From the NCBI GenBank assembly GCA_938005545.1, contig CALKXV010000009.1, positions 1 to 64,000 of the forward strand: a stretch of 64,000 nt of DNA, given 5' to 3'. This DNA is from an uncultured Paracoccaceae bacterium. GTDB lineage: Bacteria > Pseudomonadota > Alphaproteobacteria > Rhodobacterales > Rhodobacteraceae. The position numbers were made by a program, and so were the translations under genes. Shown in pieces: positions 33,955 through 43,251 of the stretch. How positions within the stretch are numbered: position 1 is the first letter of the stretch; each line of letters begins with the position of its first letter. Below the pieces are notes generated by a model. It was not told where the DNA came from, made no database searches, and saw only the letters and a list, made by a program, of their open reading frames with translations.

Positions 33955-34791
33955 ATGCGTTTGGTGTTTGGATTAGTTATGTTGATCGGGCTGGGACTTG
34001 CAGGCGCCGCTGTCTACCTAGCTAAAGACTTCATTGGTCATCAACAAGCGCAGCTTGCTGAAGCGGAACTGGCCAAAAAAGCAATCGTTCCTGTTGAGAA
34101 CGTATACGTTGTAAACAAGCAGATGCGCTACGGCCAACGTTTAACCCTCGAAGACGTAAAGCTCGTACGCTGGCCCACATCGGCCATCCCCGAGGGTGCT
34201 TTCTTTAAAGAAGAAGACTTGTTTCCCGAGGGAACAGACGTTCCAAGATCGGTTCTCCGCACACTTGAGCCTGATGAGGCGGTGATGGCGGTTAAAGTTA
34301 CAGGTGCAGGCGAAGATGCCGGTGTGTCTTCGCGGTTATCGCCTGGAATGCGTGCCTTCGCCATCAAAACCGATGTCACTTCAGGTGTTTCCGGTTTCTT
34401 GCGCCCTGGTGACCGCGTCGACGTCTATTGGACCGGCCGTCTTGGCGAACAGCAGGTTACAAAACTAATTGAATCGGGTGTTCGACTCGTGGCCATCAAC
34501 CAATCTGCCGATGAAGACAGAAACGGTCCGATTGTTGCAAAGACTGTCACAGTTGAAGCCACGCCATTGCAAGTTGCCTCACTTGCTCAGGCTCAAGCCG
34601 CAGGACGTTTGTCCCTATCGCTTGTGGGTGCTGACGACCAGATCGTAAGTCAAGACGTCGAAGTCGACATGCAACAAGTTCTTGGCATTGAAACCGTGGT
34701 TCGCAAACAAGCCGAACGTAAGTGTTTTGTCATGCGCCGCGTCGGCGAAGAAACCATCGCGACGTCGATCGAGACCGAGTGCACGAACTAA
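33955..34791 (+). CDS. cpaB: Flp pilus assembly protein CpaB/RcpC
   Basis: A 278-residue periplasmic component of the Tad machine, thought to connect the outer-membrane secretin with the wall. The N-terminal helix (about 1-21) anchors it, a SAF domain spans about 46-115 (VYVVNKQMRYGQRLTLEDVKLV), and the RcpC/CpaB domain follows (about 130-240, SGFLRPGDRVDVYWTG). A C-terminal cysteine pair (Cys260 and Cys276 region) is noticeable. The start has AAAGGG seven bases upstream. It ends the first transcription unit of the locus, being followed by a strong terminator. Confidence 0.94.
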   Translation: MRLVFGLVMLIGLGLAGAAVYLAKDFIGHQQAQLAEAELAKKAIVPVENVYVVNKQMRYGQRLTLEDVKLVRWPTSAIPEGAFFKEEDLFPEGTDVPRSVLRTLEPDEAVMAVKVTGAGEDAGVSSRLSPGMRAFAIKTDVTSGVSGFLRPGDRVDVYWTGRLGEQQVTKLIESGVRLVAINQSADEDRNGPIVAKTVTVEATPLQVASLAQAQAAGRLSLSLVGADDQIVSQDVEVDMQQVLGIETVVRKQAERKCFVMRRVGEETIATSIETECTN

Positions 34792-34815
34792 AGTAAAAAC
34801 ATCGAACTGAAAAAA

Positions 34816-34848
34816 CGCGCCACCACATCCGGTGGCGCGCTTTTTGTT
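34816..34848 (+). terminator. Rho-independent terminator after cpaB
   Basis: CGCGCCACC and GGTGGCGCG form a perfect 9-bp stem around ACATCC, followed by CTTTTTGTTT. A run of A before the stem would let it work on the other strand too. It separates cpaB from cpaC. Confidence 0.85.
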
Positions 34849-34912
34849 TGACGCAAGCAATGGATAGGTGTTGCCTTCCATCCACATTACATTTGCCTTT
34901 TAATCCCTTGAT

Positions 34913-34931
34913 TGTTGAAAATTTATCAACA
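34913..34931. promoter_or_regulatory. Palindrome upstream of cpaC
   Basis: TGTTGA and TCAACA face each other across the seven AT-only bases AAATTTA, 68 bases before the cpaC start. The symmetry and spacing fit a dimeric regulator-binding site in the promoter of the second Tad transcription unit. No factor can be named from sequence. Confidence 0.4.
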
Positions 34932-34998
34932 TTAGCGCATCGTGCCGCCTATAAGGGCTTAGACCCGGTAAACTGAGGCGTGATCGGAAAGGCAGGTC

Positions 34999-36435
34999 AT
35001 GACATTTGACAAAATTATGAAGGCAGCCCTCTTGGGCCTAGCCATCACAGCGACTGGGGCGTCCCAAAGTGGCGCGCAGTCCCTGACAATCATGCAGGGG
35101 GAAGTTTCGACAGCATTGCAGGTTCCGATGAACCGCGCAGTTGTTGTTGAGGCAGAAAATCCTTTTGCAGAACTAAGTATTGCGAACCCTGGAATCGCCG
35201 ACATCTCGACGCTTTCGGATCGTACAATCTATGTGCTTGGTAAGGCTCCTGGCCGTACCACGCTAACACTTCTTGGTCCTGATGGACGCCTGATTACCAA
35301 CGTTGAGGTGCAGGTCACTCCGGATATCGCCGAGTTTAAAGAGCGTCTACGCCAAATCCTTCCAGGGGAAGCGGTTGAAGTACGCACTGCTAACGACGGT
35401 ATCGTGCTTTCGGGCGTTGTGTCGTCAATCGAAAAGTTAGATCGCGCACTTGATCTAGCGACGCGTTATGCTCCTGATCGGGTTTCAAACCTGATGACGG
35501 TAGGCGGATCGCAACAGGTTATGCTGAAAGTTCGTTTTGCCGAAGTTAATCGGTCTGTGTTCAAGTCATTGAGCAATGGATTGACTTTTGCTGATGTCGG
35601 AGCAGGCGGCGACGGCGTACTTGGCGCTTTAGGTTCTTCAAGCTTCGAACCTGCGACTGTCGGTGGGGTAGATACCGCAGTTCCTACGCTTCTCTTCAAC
35701 CCAGCATTTGCTGGTGGTCAACTTGCCCTCACCGAAACACTTGGCAGCGTGGCTATCGGCGCTTTACTTGAAGCACTGGAAACAAAGGATCTTGTCCGTA
35801 CATTGGCTGAACCAAACTTGGTGGCGCTTAGTGGGCAAGAAGCGAGCTTCTTGGCAGGTGGTGAATTCCCCGTTCCGGCCATTGACGACGAGGGGCAAGT
35901 ATCGGTCGACTTTAAACCCTTCGGTATCCAGTTGAACTTTATCCCACGCGTGCTCGATGGGCGCCGTATCAATCTGGAACTCAACGCAGCCGTTTCTGAA
36001 ATCGACATTGGTACGACAGTAACGACAGTGGCTGGTTTGTCGATTTCCGGCTTTAGCCGTCGTGAAACACAGACCACAGTTGAGATGCTGGATGGTCAAA
36101 GCTTTGCGATTTCGGGTCTGTTGCAAGATGATTTCAGCGACTCGGTCAGCCAAGTCCCATGGTTGGGTGATGTTCCCATTCTTGGTGCTCTGTTCCGCAG
36201 CACGAACTTTCAGCGTGAACAGTCCGAGCTGGTTGTTATCATCACGCCGCATCTTGTGACTCCCACATCGGGCGAAACACTTGCGCTTCCAACCGACCGG
36301 GTGCGTCCACCGACCGAAGCTGAACTGTTCCTCTTTGGACAGACAGCGCGTCCAGCGGGTGCTCCGCGATCCGGTGCTGCGGCCGAAGTGGCCAAGCAGG
36401 ACTTCACCGGCTCCTATGGCTATGTGATGGAGTGA
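34999..36435 (+). CDS. cpaC: Flp pilus outer-membrane secretin CpaC/RcpA
   Basis: The 478-residue secretin forms the outer-membrane channel of the Tad pilus. A signal peptide (about 1-28) is followed by the pilus-formation N-terminal domain (about 32-105, with VVVEAENPFAELSIANPGIAD), a BON-like segment (about 110-170) and the secretin domain (about 230-430), ending with VVIITPHLV near 412-420. The start at 34999 has GGCAGG upstream. It opens the second transcription unit, behind the cpaB terminator and a palindrome, and is followed five bases later by the short lipoprotein gene in the CpaD position. Confidence 0.95.
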   Translation: MTFDKIMKAALLGLAITATGASQSGAQSLTIMQGEVSTALQVPMNRAVVVEAENPFAELSIANPGIADISTLSDRTIYVLGKAPGRTTLTLLGPDGRLITNVEVQVTPDIAEFKERLRQILPGEAVEVRTANDGIVLSGVVSSIEKLDRALDLATRYAPDRVSNLMTVGGSQQVMLKVRFAEVNRSVFKSLSNGLTFADVGAGGDGVLGALGSSSFEPATVGGVDTAVPTLLFNPAFAGGQLALTETLGSVAIGALLEALETKDLVRTLAEPNLVALSGQEASFLAGGEFPVPAIDDEGQVSVDFKPFGIQLNFIPRVLDGRRINLELNAAVSEIDIGTTVTTVAGLSISGFSRRETQTTVEMLDGQSFAISGLLQDDFSDSVSQVPWLGDVPILGALFRSTNFQREQSELVVIITPHLVTPTSGETLALPTDRVRPPTEAELFLFGQTARPAGAPRSGAAAEVAKQDFTGSYGYVME

Positions 36436-36440
36436 GACTG

Positions 36441-36821
36441 ATGATGCTCAAAACCAAAACTCTCGTGGCAGGAGCCGCTCTGGTTGCTCTGACAGCCTGT
36501 GGGTCCAGCAAATCCTGGAACCAAGAAGCTGGCGCTTTTCTAGACGAAGGTGGCTTCGGCAACCCGACGATGCAAAACATGATGGCTCAGATGTGTTCTG
36601 GTAAAGCCAAAGGTCACATCGTCGCCGATCCTATCGTTGTTGCGGATCCCAACAGTTCAGTATCGAACCCGACGTATCGTCAGGGTCGTGTGTTGTGCTC
36701 GGGTCATCTGAATGGCAAGTACGCTCAGGTTATCTTCGACGGGTATGTCGACAGTGCACGCCCACCGTCCGACCTTGATGGTGGACTTGCGGCAATTGAA
36801 GCTGCCGCCGGTGATGGCTAA
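36441..36821 (+). CDS. Short lipoprotein in the CpaD position of the Tad locus
   Basis: A 126-residue lipoprotein with signal peptide and lipobox LTAC (lipidated Cys20). The rest is a compact domain with a second cysteine pair (Cys56 and Cys84 region, MCSGKAK and VLCSGHL). The ATG at 36441 has GGAG eight bases upstream. In other Tad loci the secretin gene is followed by CpaD, a lipoprotein of about 220 residues that helps the secretin insert; this product is much shorter and no convincing CpaD motif is visible. A pilotin-like function is inferred from position. It is followed by a strong terminator. Confidence 0.75.
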   Translation: MMLKTKTLVAGAALVALTACGSSKSWNQEAGAFLDEGGFGNPTMQNMMAQMCSGKAKGHIVADPIVVADPNSSVSNPTYRQGRVLCSGHLNGKYAQVIFDGYVDSARPPSDLDGGLAAIEAAAGDG

Positions 36822-36855
36822 ACGCCTCGGTTAAAGGCCAATTAAATATCGATTT

Positions 36856-36887
36856 GAAGGGCGGCCAATGGCCGCCCTTCTTTGTTT
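36856..36887 (+). terminator. Rho-independent terminator after the cpaC unit
   Basis: GAAGGGCGGCC and GGCCGCCCTTC make a perfect 11-bp stem with loop AAT, followed by TTTGTTT. It lies 35 bases after the lipoprotein stop and separates the secretin unit from tadZ. Confidence 0.88.
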
Positions 36888-37052
36888 CAGATCGTTGTGG
36901 AATACCGAATAATTACGATCTTTTAGCCTCAATGTCGCCAATATTGCCCGCCAGTTTCCGGACAAGGGGCGAAGTGCGTCAGGAATCGCAATCCGCCCAC
37001 TGTTACGATTTTCCCGTTCTTACGGGGGCCCAGACCGGAAGGACGTGAGGGT

Positions 37053-38300
37053 ATGACGAGCAACGCGGCTTTACAGGACGAACCGGCACCCATTTTGGCG
37101 TGTACAATAAGTCGGGATGTCCAGAATTTCGATCTGCTGATCGAGGATATGGAAAACGTCTGCGGTGAAAACTGGGGGGATTTATCCCTGCAAGACGCCA
37201 GTGTTTTTTTTGATCAACCGGAAGCCGACACGTTAGAATTTGTGGTTCTGGCTGTGGATCAGGAAGACGAAAGCGACGTTGATCTGATTTCGGATTTGAT
37301 CAAGCGCGCGTCGGGTCAGAAAATCAAAGTTTTGATCGTTGCCGAAGAAGTCAGCCCCATCGTACTGCACAAGCTTCTGAAAATCGGTGCCGAAGAATTT
37401 ATCCCCTACCCGCTTCCGGACGGTGCGTTGAATGACGCAATCGATCGGATGCGCAAACGGGCCGAAGACGCCAAGATGCTGGCCACGAACCATGCCAACA
37501 ATCTGAAAGCCACAGGCGACCGCGATGGGGTTGTGATCCCAATCCATGGGCTTGCGGGCGGAACAGGATCAACTACGTTTGCTGTGAACCTTGCGTGGGA
37601 ACTGGCGAATGTTGATGGCGGTGACGAAGCGCTAAGGGTCTGCCTGCTGGATCTGGATCTTCAATTCGGAACGGTTGCCACATATTTGGACCTGCCGCGC
37701 CGAGAGTCAGTTTTCGAGCTTTTGCAAGACACCAGTTCGATGGACAGCGACAGCTTTATGCAGGCGCTGTTACCGTTCAACGAGAAAATGCATGTCATGA
37801 CCGCGCCGAGCGATCTGATCCCACTGGATATTCTTGACCAAGAAGACGTCCAGAAAATCATCGATATCGCACGGATGAATTTTGACTATGTGATCATCGA
37901 TATGCCGACGTCTGTCGTCATGTGGACAGAAACGGTGTTGAACGCCGCGCACATCTATTTTGCCATGAACGAATTGGACATGCGGTCGGCTCAGAACACG
38001 CTTCGGATGATCCGGGCTTTGAAGGGCGAAGATCTGCCCTATCAGAAGCTGCGCTATGTGCTGAACCGTGCACCTGGCTTTACCGATCTGAACGGGAAAA
38101 GCCGCGTCAAACGTATGGCTGAAAGCCTGGACATCACAATCGAAGTCCTGATGCCTGATGGCGGCAAACAGGTCGTCCAATCAAACGACCACGGCGTCCC
38201 ACTGTCGGACGTTGCGGCGAAAAATCCACTCCGCAAGGAAATTCAAAAACTCGCGGAATCCATTCATGAAACGAACCTAGAAGCCGTTGAAGGCGCCTGA
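37053..38300 (+). CDS. cpaE: Tad localisation ATPase-like protein TadZ/CpaE
   Basis: CpaE/TadZ is a MinD/ParA-like cytoplasmic protein that places the Tad machine at the pole. The 415-residue protein has an N-terminal receiver-like domain (about 12-135) and a C-terminal deviant ParA fold (about 160-400). The P-loop reads GLAGGTGSTTFA (166-177): the essential lysine of the usual GKT is a serine, as in other atypical TadZ proteins, so ATP hydrolysis is doubtful. The start has GTGAGG upstream. It opens the third unit of the locus and is followed 19 bases later by tadA. Confidence 0.93.
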   Translation: MTSNAALQDEPAPILACTISRDVQNFDLLIEDMENVCGENWGDLSLQDASVFFDQPEADTLEFVVLAVDQEDESDVDLISDLIKRASGQKIKVLIVAEEVSPIVLHKLLKIGAEEFIPYPLPDGALNDAIDRMRKRAEDAKMLATNHANNLKATGDRDGVVIPIHGLAGGTGSTTFAVNLAWELANVDGGDEALRVCLLDLDLQFGTVATYLDLPRRESVFELLQDTSSMDSDSFMQALLPFNEKMHVMTAPSDLIPLDILDQEDVQKIIDIARMNFDYVIIDMPTSVVMWTETVLNAAHIYFAMNELDMRSAQNTLRMIRALKGEDLPYQKLRYVLNRAPGFTDLNGKSRVKRMAESLDITIEVLMPDGGKQVVQSNDHGVPLSDVAAKNPLRKEIQKLAESIHETNLEAVEGA

Positions 38301-38319
38301 GTGACGAAGGAGCAGTCTG

Positions 38320-39777
38320 TTGTTTTCGAAATATAAAAAAGGTGATGACGGAACCGGAGCTCCGGAACTGAAGTCTATTCAAGGCGGCCAGGACAAAGGC
38401 ACACCCAATGTTCCCGCCACGACGGAAAGCGCCGTTCAAGTCAAACGCCGTGCGAAAAGCCGAACGCCAGCGCAAGTTGCGCCCGTTGACAAGGAACGTA
38501 AGCGAAAGGAACGTTTGGGCGAGATCAAGTTGGAGCTTCACAAGCGCCTGCTTGATAACCTGAACCTTGCCGCACTGGAAAACGCGACCGAAAGCGATCT
38601 ACGATCGGAAATCGTTGCTATTTCGGGCGAAGCACTGGACGAACTGGGCGTGGTTTTGAACCGCGACGAACGTCAGACACTGAACCAAGATCTTTACGAC
38701 GAAGTCACAGGCCTTGGCCCGCTTGAGCCTTTGCTGAAAGACGACACGATCAACGATATTCTGGTGAACGGCCCACAACAGGTCTTTGTGGAACGCGCCG
38801 GTAAGTTGGAGCTGACTGACACGCACTTTAAAGACGAACGCCATTTGTTGCGGATCATCGACAAGATCGTGTCCGCCGTTGGTCGTCGCGTCGATGAATC
38901 AAACCCATATGTTGATGCCCGTCTTGCAGATGGTTCGCGTTTCAACGCCATGGTGCCACCAATTGCTGTGGACGGTTCACTGGTTTCAATTCGTAAGTTT
39001 AAAAAAGAAAAATTGGCGATTGATGACCTGGTGAATTTCGGCGCCTTTACGGAAGAAATGGCCGCCTATTTGCAAGCCGCCGTGGCAACACGCCTGAATG
39101 TCATCGTCTCTGGCGGTACGGGTTCCGGTAAAACAACCACGTTGAACGCGCTGTCGTCCTTTATTGACGATGCCGAACGTATCCTGACGATTGAGGATAC
39201 GGCCGAACTTCAGTTGCAACAAACCCACGTGGGTCGGATGGAAAGTCGTCCACCAAACGTCGAAGGCAAAGGCGCTGTGACCCAGCGGGATTGTTTGCGC
39301 AACGCGCTTCGGATGCGACCTGATCGGATCATCGTGGGTGAGACCCGTGGTGAAGAAGTTATCGACATGCTTCAGGCCATGAACACCGGCCACGACGGAT
39401 CAATGACGACGATCCACGCCAACTCGGCGCGTGATGGTGTGTCGCGTTTGGAAAATATGATCGCGATGGCGGGTATCGAAATGCCGCTGAAAGCAACAAG
39501 AAGTCAGATTTCCTCGGCTGTGAACCTGATTGTTCAGGCCTCCCGTCTGCAAGATGGTTCGCGTCGTATGGTGTCGATCACGGAAGTGACCGGAATGGAA
39601 GGCGAGGTTATTTCGATGCAAGAAGTCTTCCGTTATCAACGTGTTGGCTTGACCCCGGACAATAAGATCATCGGCCACTTTACGGCGACAGGTGTTCGTA
39701 GCGCATTTTCAGAACGCTTCAAAATGTGGGGCTATGACTTGCCGTCAGCTATCTTTGAACCCTTCGCGGCGGAGTAA
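38320..39777 (+). CDS. cpaF: Tad secretion ATPase TadA/CpaF
   Basis: The 485-residue GSPII_E-type ATPase drives pilus assembly. Walker A is [10 protein letters not shown] (265-274), Walker B lies in [12 protein letters not shown] (about 332-343), and the His box is at [12 protein letters not shown] (about 363-374). The N-terminal 70 residues are charged and low-complexity. The start is a TTG at 38320 supported by a perfect AAGGAG (38307-38312) seven bases upstream; the first ATG in frame is well inside the protein. It follows cpaE by 19 bases and precedes tadB by six. Confidence 0.96.
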   Translation: MFSKYKKGDDGTGAPELKSIQGGQDKGTPNVPATTESAVQVKRRAKSRTPAQVAPVDKERKRKERLGEIKLELHKRLLDNLNLAALENATESDLRSEIVAISGEALDELGVVLNRDERQTLNQDLYDEVTGLGPLEPLLKDDTINDILVNGPQQVFVERAGKLELTDTHFKDERHLLRIIDKIVSAVGRRVDESNPYVDARLADGSRFNAMVPPIAVDGSLVSIRKFKKEKLAIDDLVNFGAFTEEMAAYLQAAVATRLNVIVSGGTGSGKTTTLNALSSFIDDAERILTIEDTAELQLQQTHVGRMESRPPNVEGKGAVTQRDCLRNALRMRPDRIIVGETRGEEVIDMLQAMNTGHDGSMTTIHANSARDGVSRLENMIAMAGIEMPLKATRSQISSAVNLIVQASRLQDGSRRMVSITEVTGMEGEVISMQEVFRYQRVGLTPDNKIIGHFTATGVRSAFSERFKMWGYDLPSAIFEPFAAE

Positions 39778-39783
39778 CTTGAA

Positions 39784-40752
39784 ATGGTCATTTCTGCTGA
39801 ACCGCTAATTTACGCACTGATCTTCATAGCCGTACTGGCTTTGGTTCAGGGCATCTACCTGACAGTGTTCGGGAAATCGATTTCGCTCAACAATAGAGTG
39901 AATCGCCGTCTCGACATGCTCGAAAAGGGCGCCGGACGCGAACAGGTGTTGGAACAACTCCGCAAGGAAATGTCTCAACACATGAAATCGCGGTCGATCC
40001 CGCTTTATGCAATTCTTGCAGACAAGGCGCAGAAGGCGAACATCGCCTTTACGCCCGGTCAGTTGGTCATGTTGATGGGTGTTCTTACGGTTGTCTCGTT
40101 CTTCCTCTTGAGCTTCGGTACAAGTGCGTCGCTTGCAATCCGGGCCATCCTTTCAATCATGATGGGTGTTGGCGCCGTGTTTGTCTGGGTCAACAACACC
40201 GCCAAAAAGCGGTTAGGTATGATTGAAGAACAACTTCCTGACGCCGTTGAATTGATGGTGCGAAGCCTGCGTGTCGGCCACCCGTTCGCGTCTGCCTTGC
40301 AAATCGTTGCGAAAGAAGTCCCCGATCCGTTCGGTACGGAAATGGGTGTTATCTCGGACGAAGCCAGCTATGGCCGCGATGTGGGCGAAGCCTTGAAATC
40401 CATGGCTGATCGCCTGGACATGCAGGATCTGCGTTTCCTTGCGGTTGCTGTGACAATCCAGCAGACCTCCGGTGGTAACCTGGCCGAAATCCTCGACGGT
40501 TTGGCCAAGGTTGTCCGCTCGCGATTTCGGCTTTTCCGCCGCGTAAAAGCGATCACGGCCGAAGCGAAATGGTCCGGTATGTTCTTGTCGGTGTTCCCTA
40601 TTTTGGCGCTTGTGATGATCAATGTCATCCAGCCGAACTATTATGACGACGTACGCGACACGGCCGCCTTTATCCCGGCCTGTCTTGTTGTCGCTGGCTT
40701 CCTTGTCGTGAACGTCTTCGTGATGCGCATGCTCGTGAACATTAAGGTCTAA
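39784..40752 (+). CDS. tadB: Tad inner-membrane platform protein TadB
   Basis: A 322-residue inner-membrane protein of the T2SSF/GspF family; with TadC it forms the platform on which TadA acts. There is an N-terminal helix (about 8-28), two adjacent helices at about 93-138, the T2SSF cytoplasmic domain (about 150-275, DAVELMVRSLRVGHPFASAL) and C-terminal helices at about 270-290 and 300-318. It starts six bases after tadA and ends four bases before tadC, so all three are cotranslated from one message. Confidence 0.95.
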   Translation: MVISAEPLIYALIFIAVLALVQGIYLTVFGKSISLNNRVNRRLDMLEKGAGREQVLEQLRKEMSQHMKSRSIPLYAILADKAQKANIAFTPGQLVMLMGVLTVVSFFLLSFGTSASLAIRAILSIMMGVGAVFVWVNNTAKKRLGMIEEQLPDAVELMVRSLRVGHPFASALQIVAKEVPDPFGTEMGVISDEASYGRDVGEALKSMADRLDMQDLRFLAVAVTIQQTSGGNLAEILDGLAKVVRSRFRLFRRVKAITAEAKWSGMFLSVFPILALVMINVIQPNYYDDVRDTAAFIPACLVVAGFLVVNVFVMRMLVNIKV

Positions 40753-40756
40753 GCTC

Positions 40757-41758
40757 ATGGAAAAAATCTTCTCTCTCTTGGATCAGGCAAATACGTCGCT
40801 GACCGATCAGTTCGGCGAGTTAGGTCCGCTTTTGATCATTGGCGTATTGGGCTTGTTCCTTATCCTGCTCACGCTTCCTATCTTGTTGAAAAAGCATAAG
40901 GATCCGTTCGATCAGATCCGCGCGGCGGCCCGTAACGACGCATCTAATGATGGCGACACAAACAAGTTGCGTCGAGGCCGCGGCAAGGGAGGCGACAAGC
41001 TTGAGAAGTATTCGTCTTTCCTGGAACCGCAGGACGAAAAGCAATACTCTGACACCAAACTGAAACTGTTACAGGCCGGCTATCGCTCGAAAGATGCGGT
41101 TCGGACGTATCACTTCTTGCAGTTCCTGTTTGGTATTCTGTTTCTGGTGATCGGCAGCATCTATGCCATCTATTCAAACGTCACTGGTGAACCCTCGACC
41201 CAAGTTTTGATCTTGTCAGTCATCGTCCCCGGCGTCGTGGGATACATGCTGCCTCGTTATTGGGTGACCAAACGTCAGCAAAAGCGTCAGGAAGAAATCG
41301 TTAACGGCTTTCCAGATAGCCTGGACATGATGCTGGTCTGCGTCGAAGCGGGTCAATCGCTTGACCAATCCATTGTCCGTGTCTCGAAAGAAATAAAATC
41401 GGGATTCCCATCTTTGGCTGAAGAATACGAACAGGTCGCCAATGAAATGAAGGCTGGTAAAGACAGGATCAGCGTGCTGCGCGACATGTCGGAACGTGCA
41501 GGCGTGCCGGATGTTGCAAGCTTTGTGACCGTTTTAATCCAATCGGCCAGTTTCGGTACGTCGATTTCGGAAGCTTTACGGGTTTTTTCGGCGGAAATGC
41601 GCGATAAACGTATTCTTAGAGCCGAAGAGAAGGCAAACACCTTGCCCACCAAGATGACCCTTGCCACAATGATGCTAACGGTTCCGCCGCTTCTGATCAT
41701 TCTGATCGGACCGTCTATCCACGGCATCGCGACCACTCTGTCGTCGGCAAGCTTCTAA
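40757..41758 (+). CDS. tadC: Tad inner-membrane platform protein TadC
   Basis: A 333-residue partner of TadB, again with one N-terminal helix (about 22-45), two central helices (about 115-160), a T2SSF domain (about 180-305, PDSLDMMLVCVEAGQSLDQS) and a final helix near 300-325. It is slightly longer at the N-terminus than typical TadC because of a charged segment (RRGRGKGGDK). It starts four bases after tadB and precedes a TPR lipoprotein gene by eight bases. Confidence 0.95.
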   Translation: MEKIFSLLDQANTSLTDQFGELGPLLIIGVLGLFLILLTLPILLKKHKDPFDQIRAAARNDASNDGDTNKLRRGRGKGGDKLEKYSSFLEPQDEKQYSDTKLKLLQAGYRSKDAVRTYHFLQFLFGILFLVIGSIYAIYSNVTGEPSTQVLILSVIVPGVVGYMLPRYWVTKRQQKRQEEIVNGFPDSLDMMLVCVEAGQSLDQSIVRVSKEIKSGFPSLAEEYEQVANEMKAGKDRISVLRDMSERAGVPDVASFVTVLIQSASFGTSISEALRVFSAEMRDKRILRAEEKANTLPTKMTLATMMLTVPPLLIILIGPSIHGIATTLSSASF

Positions 41759-41766
41759 AGGGTTGA

Positions 41767-42363
41767 ATGGGCTTAAAAAATCTATCTTGGGCAGGGGTTG
41801 CCCTATTGGCTTTGGCCGCTTGCGACACCGCGAGCGGCCTTCGCACATCCGATAACGGGGCGTTCGCGCCGACCGGACGGCCGGCTTTTGAACAATCGGT
41901 CGATGGATTGATTGTCGGGCACAGGTTGATGGAGGCGGGCGAATACGAACTGGCGCTAAAGGCCTATCATCGCGCGGCATCAGAACAAGGCGCGACCGTC
42001 GACGTTTTGTCGGCCATAGGGTCTGCAAACTTGCAACTGGGTCGCTTGGGTCAAGCCGAGGAAATCCTGCGCCGAGCCACGGAAGTCGATGAAACCTTCC
42101 CGCCTGCCTGGAACAACCTTGGTGTTGTACTGATGGAACAAGGCGAATTCGGCGAGGCAAGCCGTGTTTTTCGTGTCGCATTTGCCCTTGATAGCGGCCA
42201 AAGCGCGGAAATCCGCGAAAACCTGAGCTTGGCCCTCGCAAAAGTTGAAAATTCTGAGTATTCTTCCCCAGAAGAGTTTCGCCTGGTGCGGCGTGGTCCT
42301 GGCTTTTTCCAGATCCTCGGCACACCGGAGACCGCGCAAAGCGGCAATACGGGCGGTGAATGA
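41767..42363 (+). CDS. tadD: TPR-repeat lipoprotein TadD
   Basis: A 198-residue lipoprotein with lipobox LAAC (lipidated Cys19) and at least three tetratricopeptide repeats between about 60 and 165 (AGEYELALKAYHRA, LGRLGQAEEILRRA, QGEFGEASRVFRVA). TadD-type proteins are needed for Tad pilus biogenesis, probably helping secretin multimerise. It is eight bases after tadC. The C-terminus from about 170 is without repeats and contains FRLVRRGPGFFQIL. Confidence 0.9.
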   Translation: MGLKNLSWAGVALLALAACDTASGLRTSDNGAFAPTGRPAFEQSVDGLIVGHRLMEAGEYELALKAYHRAASEQGATVDVLSAIGSANLQLGRLGQAEEILRRATEVDETFPPAWNNLGVVLMEQGEFGEASRVFRVAFALDSGQSAEIRENLSLALAKVENSEYSSPEEFRLVRRGPGFFQILGTPETAQSGNTGGE

Positions 42364-42384
42364 GAGCAGTAAGGGAAGAATGCA

Positions 42385-43239
42385 ATGCGGTATACCGGTA
42401 TACTTACGCTATGCATCGTGGGAACGTTTGGATTGACGGCCTGCGATCGATCGCAATCACAAAAGGACGTCGAAAAAGCGCTTGAGGACGTCAATGTCAT
42501 TGACGAAACCAACCTTAACGACATCATGCTGACAGTGGCTGACCCCAACGAAGCGGTCACCTACTTTGCCCGCACGGCCGCAGTAAATCCAAATCGGATT
42601 GACCTTAAGCGCGGCCTTGCGTCCTCACTTGTACGAGCGAACAGACCTCGCGAGGCGACCAAAGCCTGGCAGGATGTAATCGCATTGCCGAGTTCCACGC
42701 CCGAAGATCGCGTTGACTATGCTGATGCGTTGATCCGCGCCAACCAGTGGGAGGCCGCTGAGGCGCAGCTCAATCAGGTTCCGCCCACGCATGAGACTTT
42801 CAAACGGTACCGTCTTGAAGCCATCATCGCCGATAGCAACAAGGAATGGAAAAAGGCCGACAGTTTTTATGACATCGCCGTCGGCCTGACGACCCGCCCA
42901 TCCGGCACGTTGAACAACTGGGGTTATTCGAAATTGACGCGCGGCGAATACGCCGAAGCCGAACGCCTTTTTACCGAAGCACTGACTTACGATGCTGGGC
43001 TGTTCACCGCAAAGAACAACCTTGTTTTAGCCCGTGCAGCACAGCGAAAATACGACATGCCGGTCATATCGATGACCCAAGTGGAACACGCCGAGCTTCT
43101 TCATACTGCGGCCCTTTCCGCCATCAAACAGGGTGACATCAGTACCGGGAAGGCTTTGTTGAGTGACGCTATTTCTACGCATCCACAACATTTCGATGCT
43201 GCTGTTCGCAGTCTTGAAGCGCTTGAAGACGCGGCTTAG
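42385..43239 (+). CDS. Second TPR-repeat lipoprotein of the Tad locus
   Basis: A 284-residue lipoprotein (lipobox LTAC, lipidated Cys20) with TPR-like repeats at about 60-240 (DPNEAVTYFARTAAVNPNR, ANQWEAAEAQLNQVP, RGEYAEAERLFTEA). It lies 21 bases after tadD and probably arose by divergence from the same family; many roseobacter Tad loci carry two such genes. The start at 42385 is behind AAGGGAAG. It precedes the prepilin peptidase gene by 12 bases. A scaffold role at the outer membrane is inferred. Confidence 0.85.
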   Translation: MRYTGILTLCIVGTFGLTACDRSQSQKDVEKALEDVNVIDETNLNDIMLTVADPNEAVTYFARTAAVNPNRIDLKRGLASSLVRANRPREATKAWQDVIALPSSTPEDRVDYADALIRANQWEAAEAQLNQVPPTHETFKRYRLEAIIADSNKEWKKADSFYDIAVGLTTRPSGTLNNWGYSKLTRGEYAEAERLFTEALTYDAGLFTAKNNLVLARAAQRKYDMPVISMTQVEHAELLHTAALSAIKQGDISTGKALLSDAISTHPQHFDAAVRSLEALEDAA

Positions 43240-43251
43240 CGGAGCATTGCG

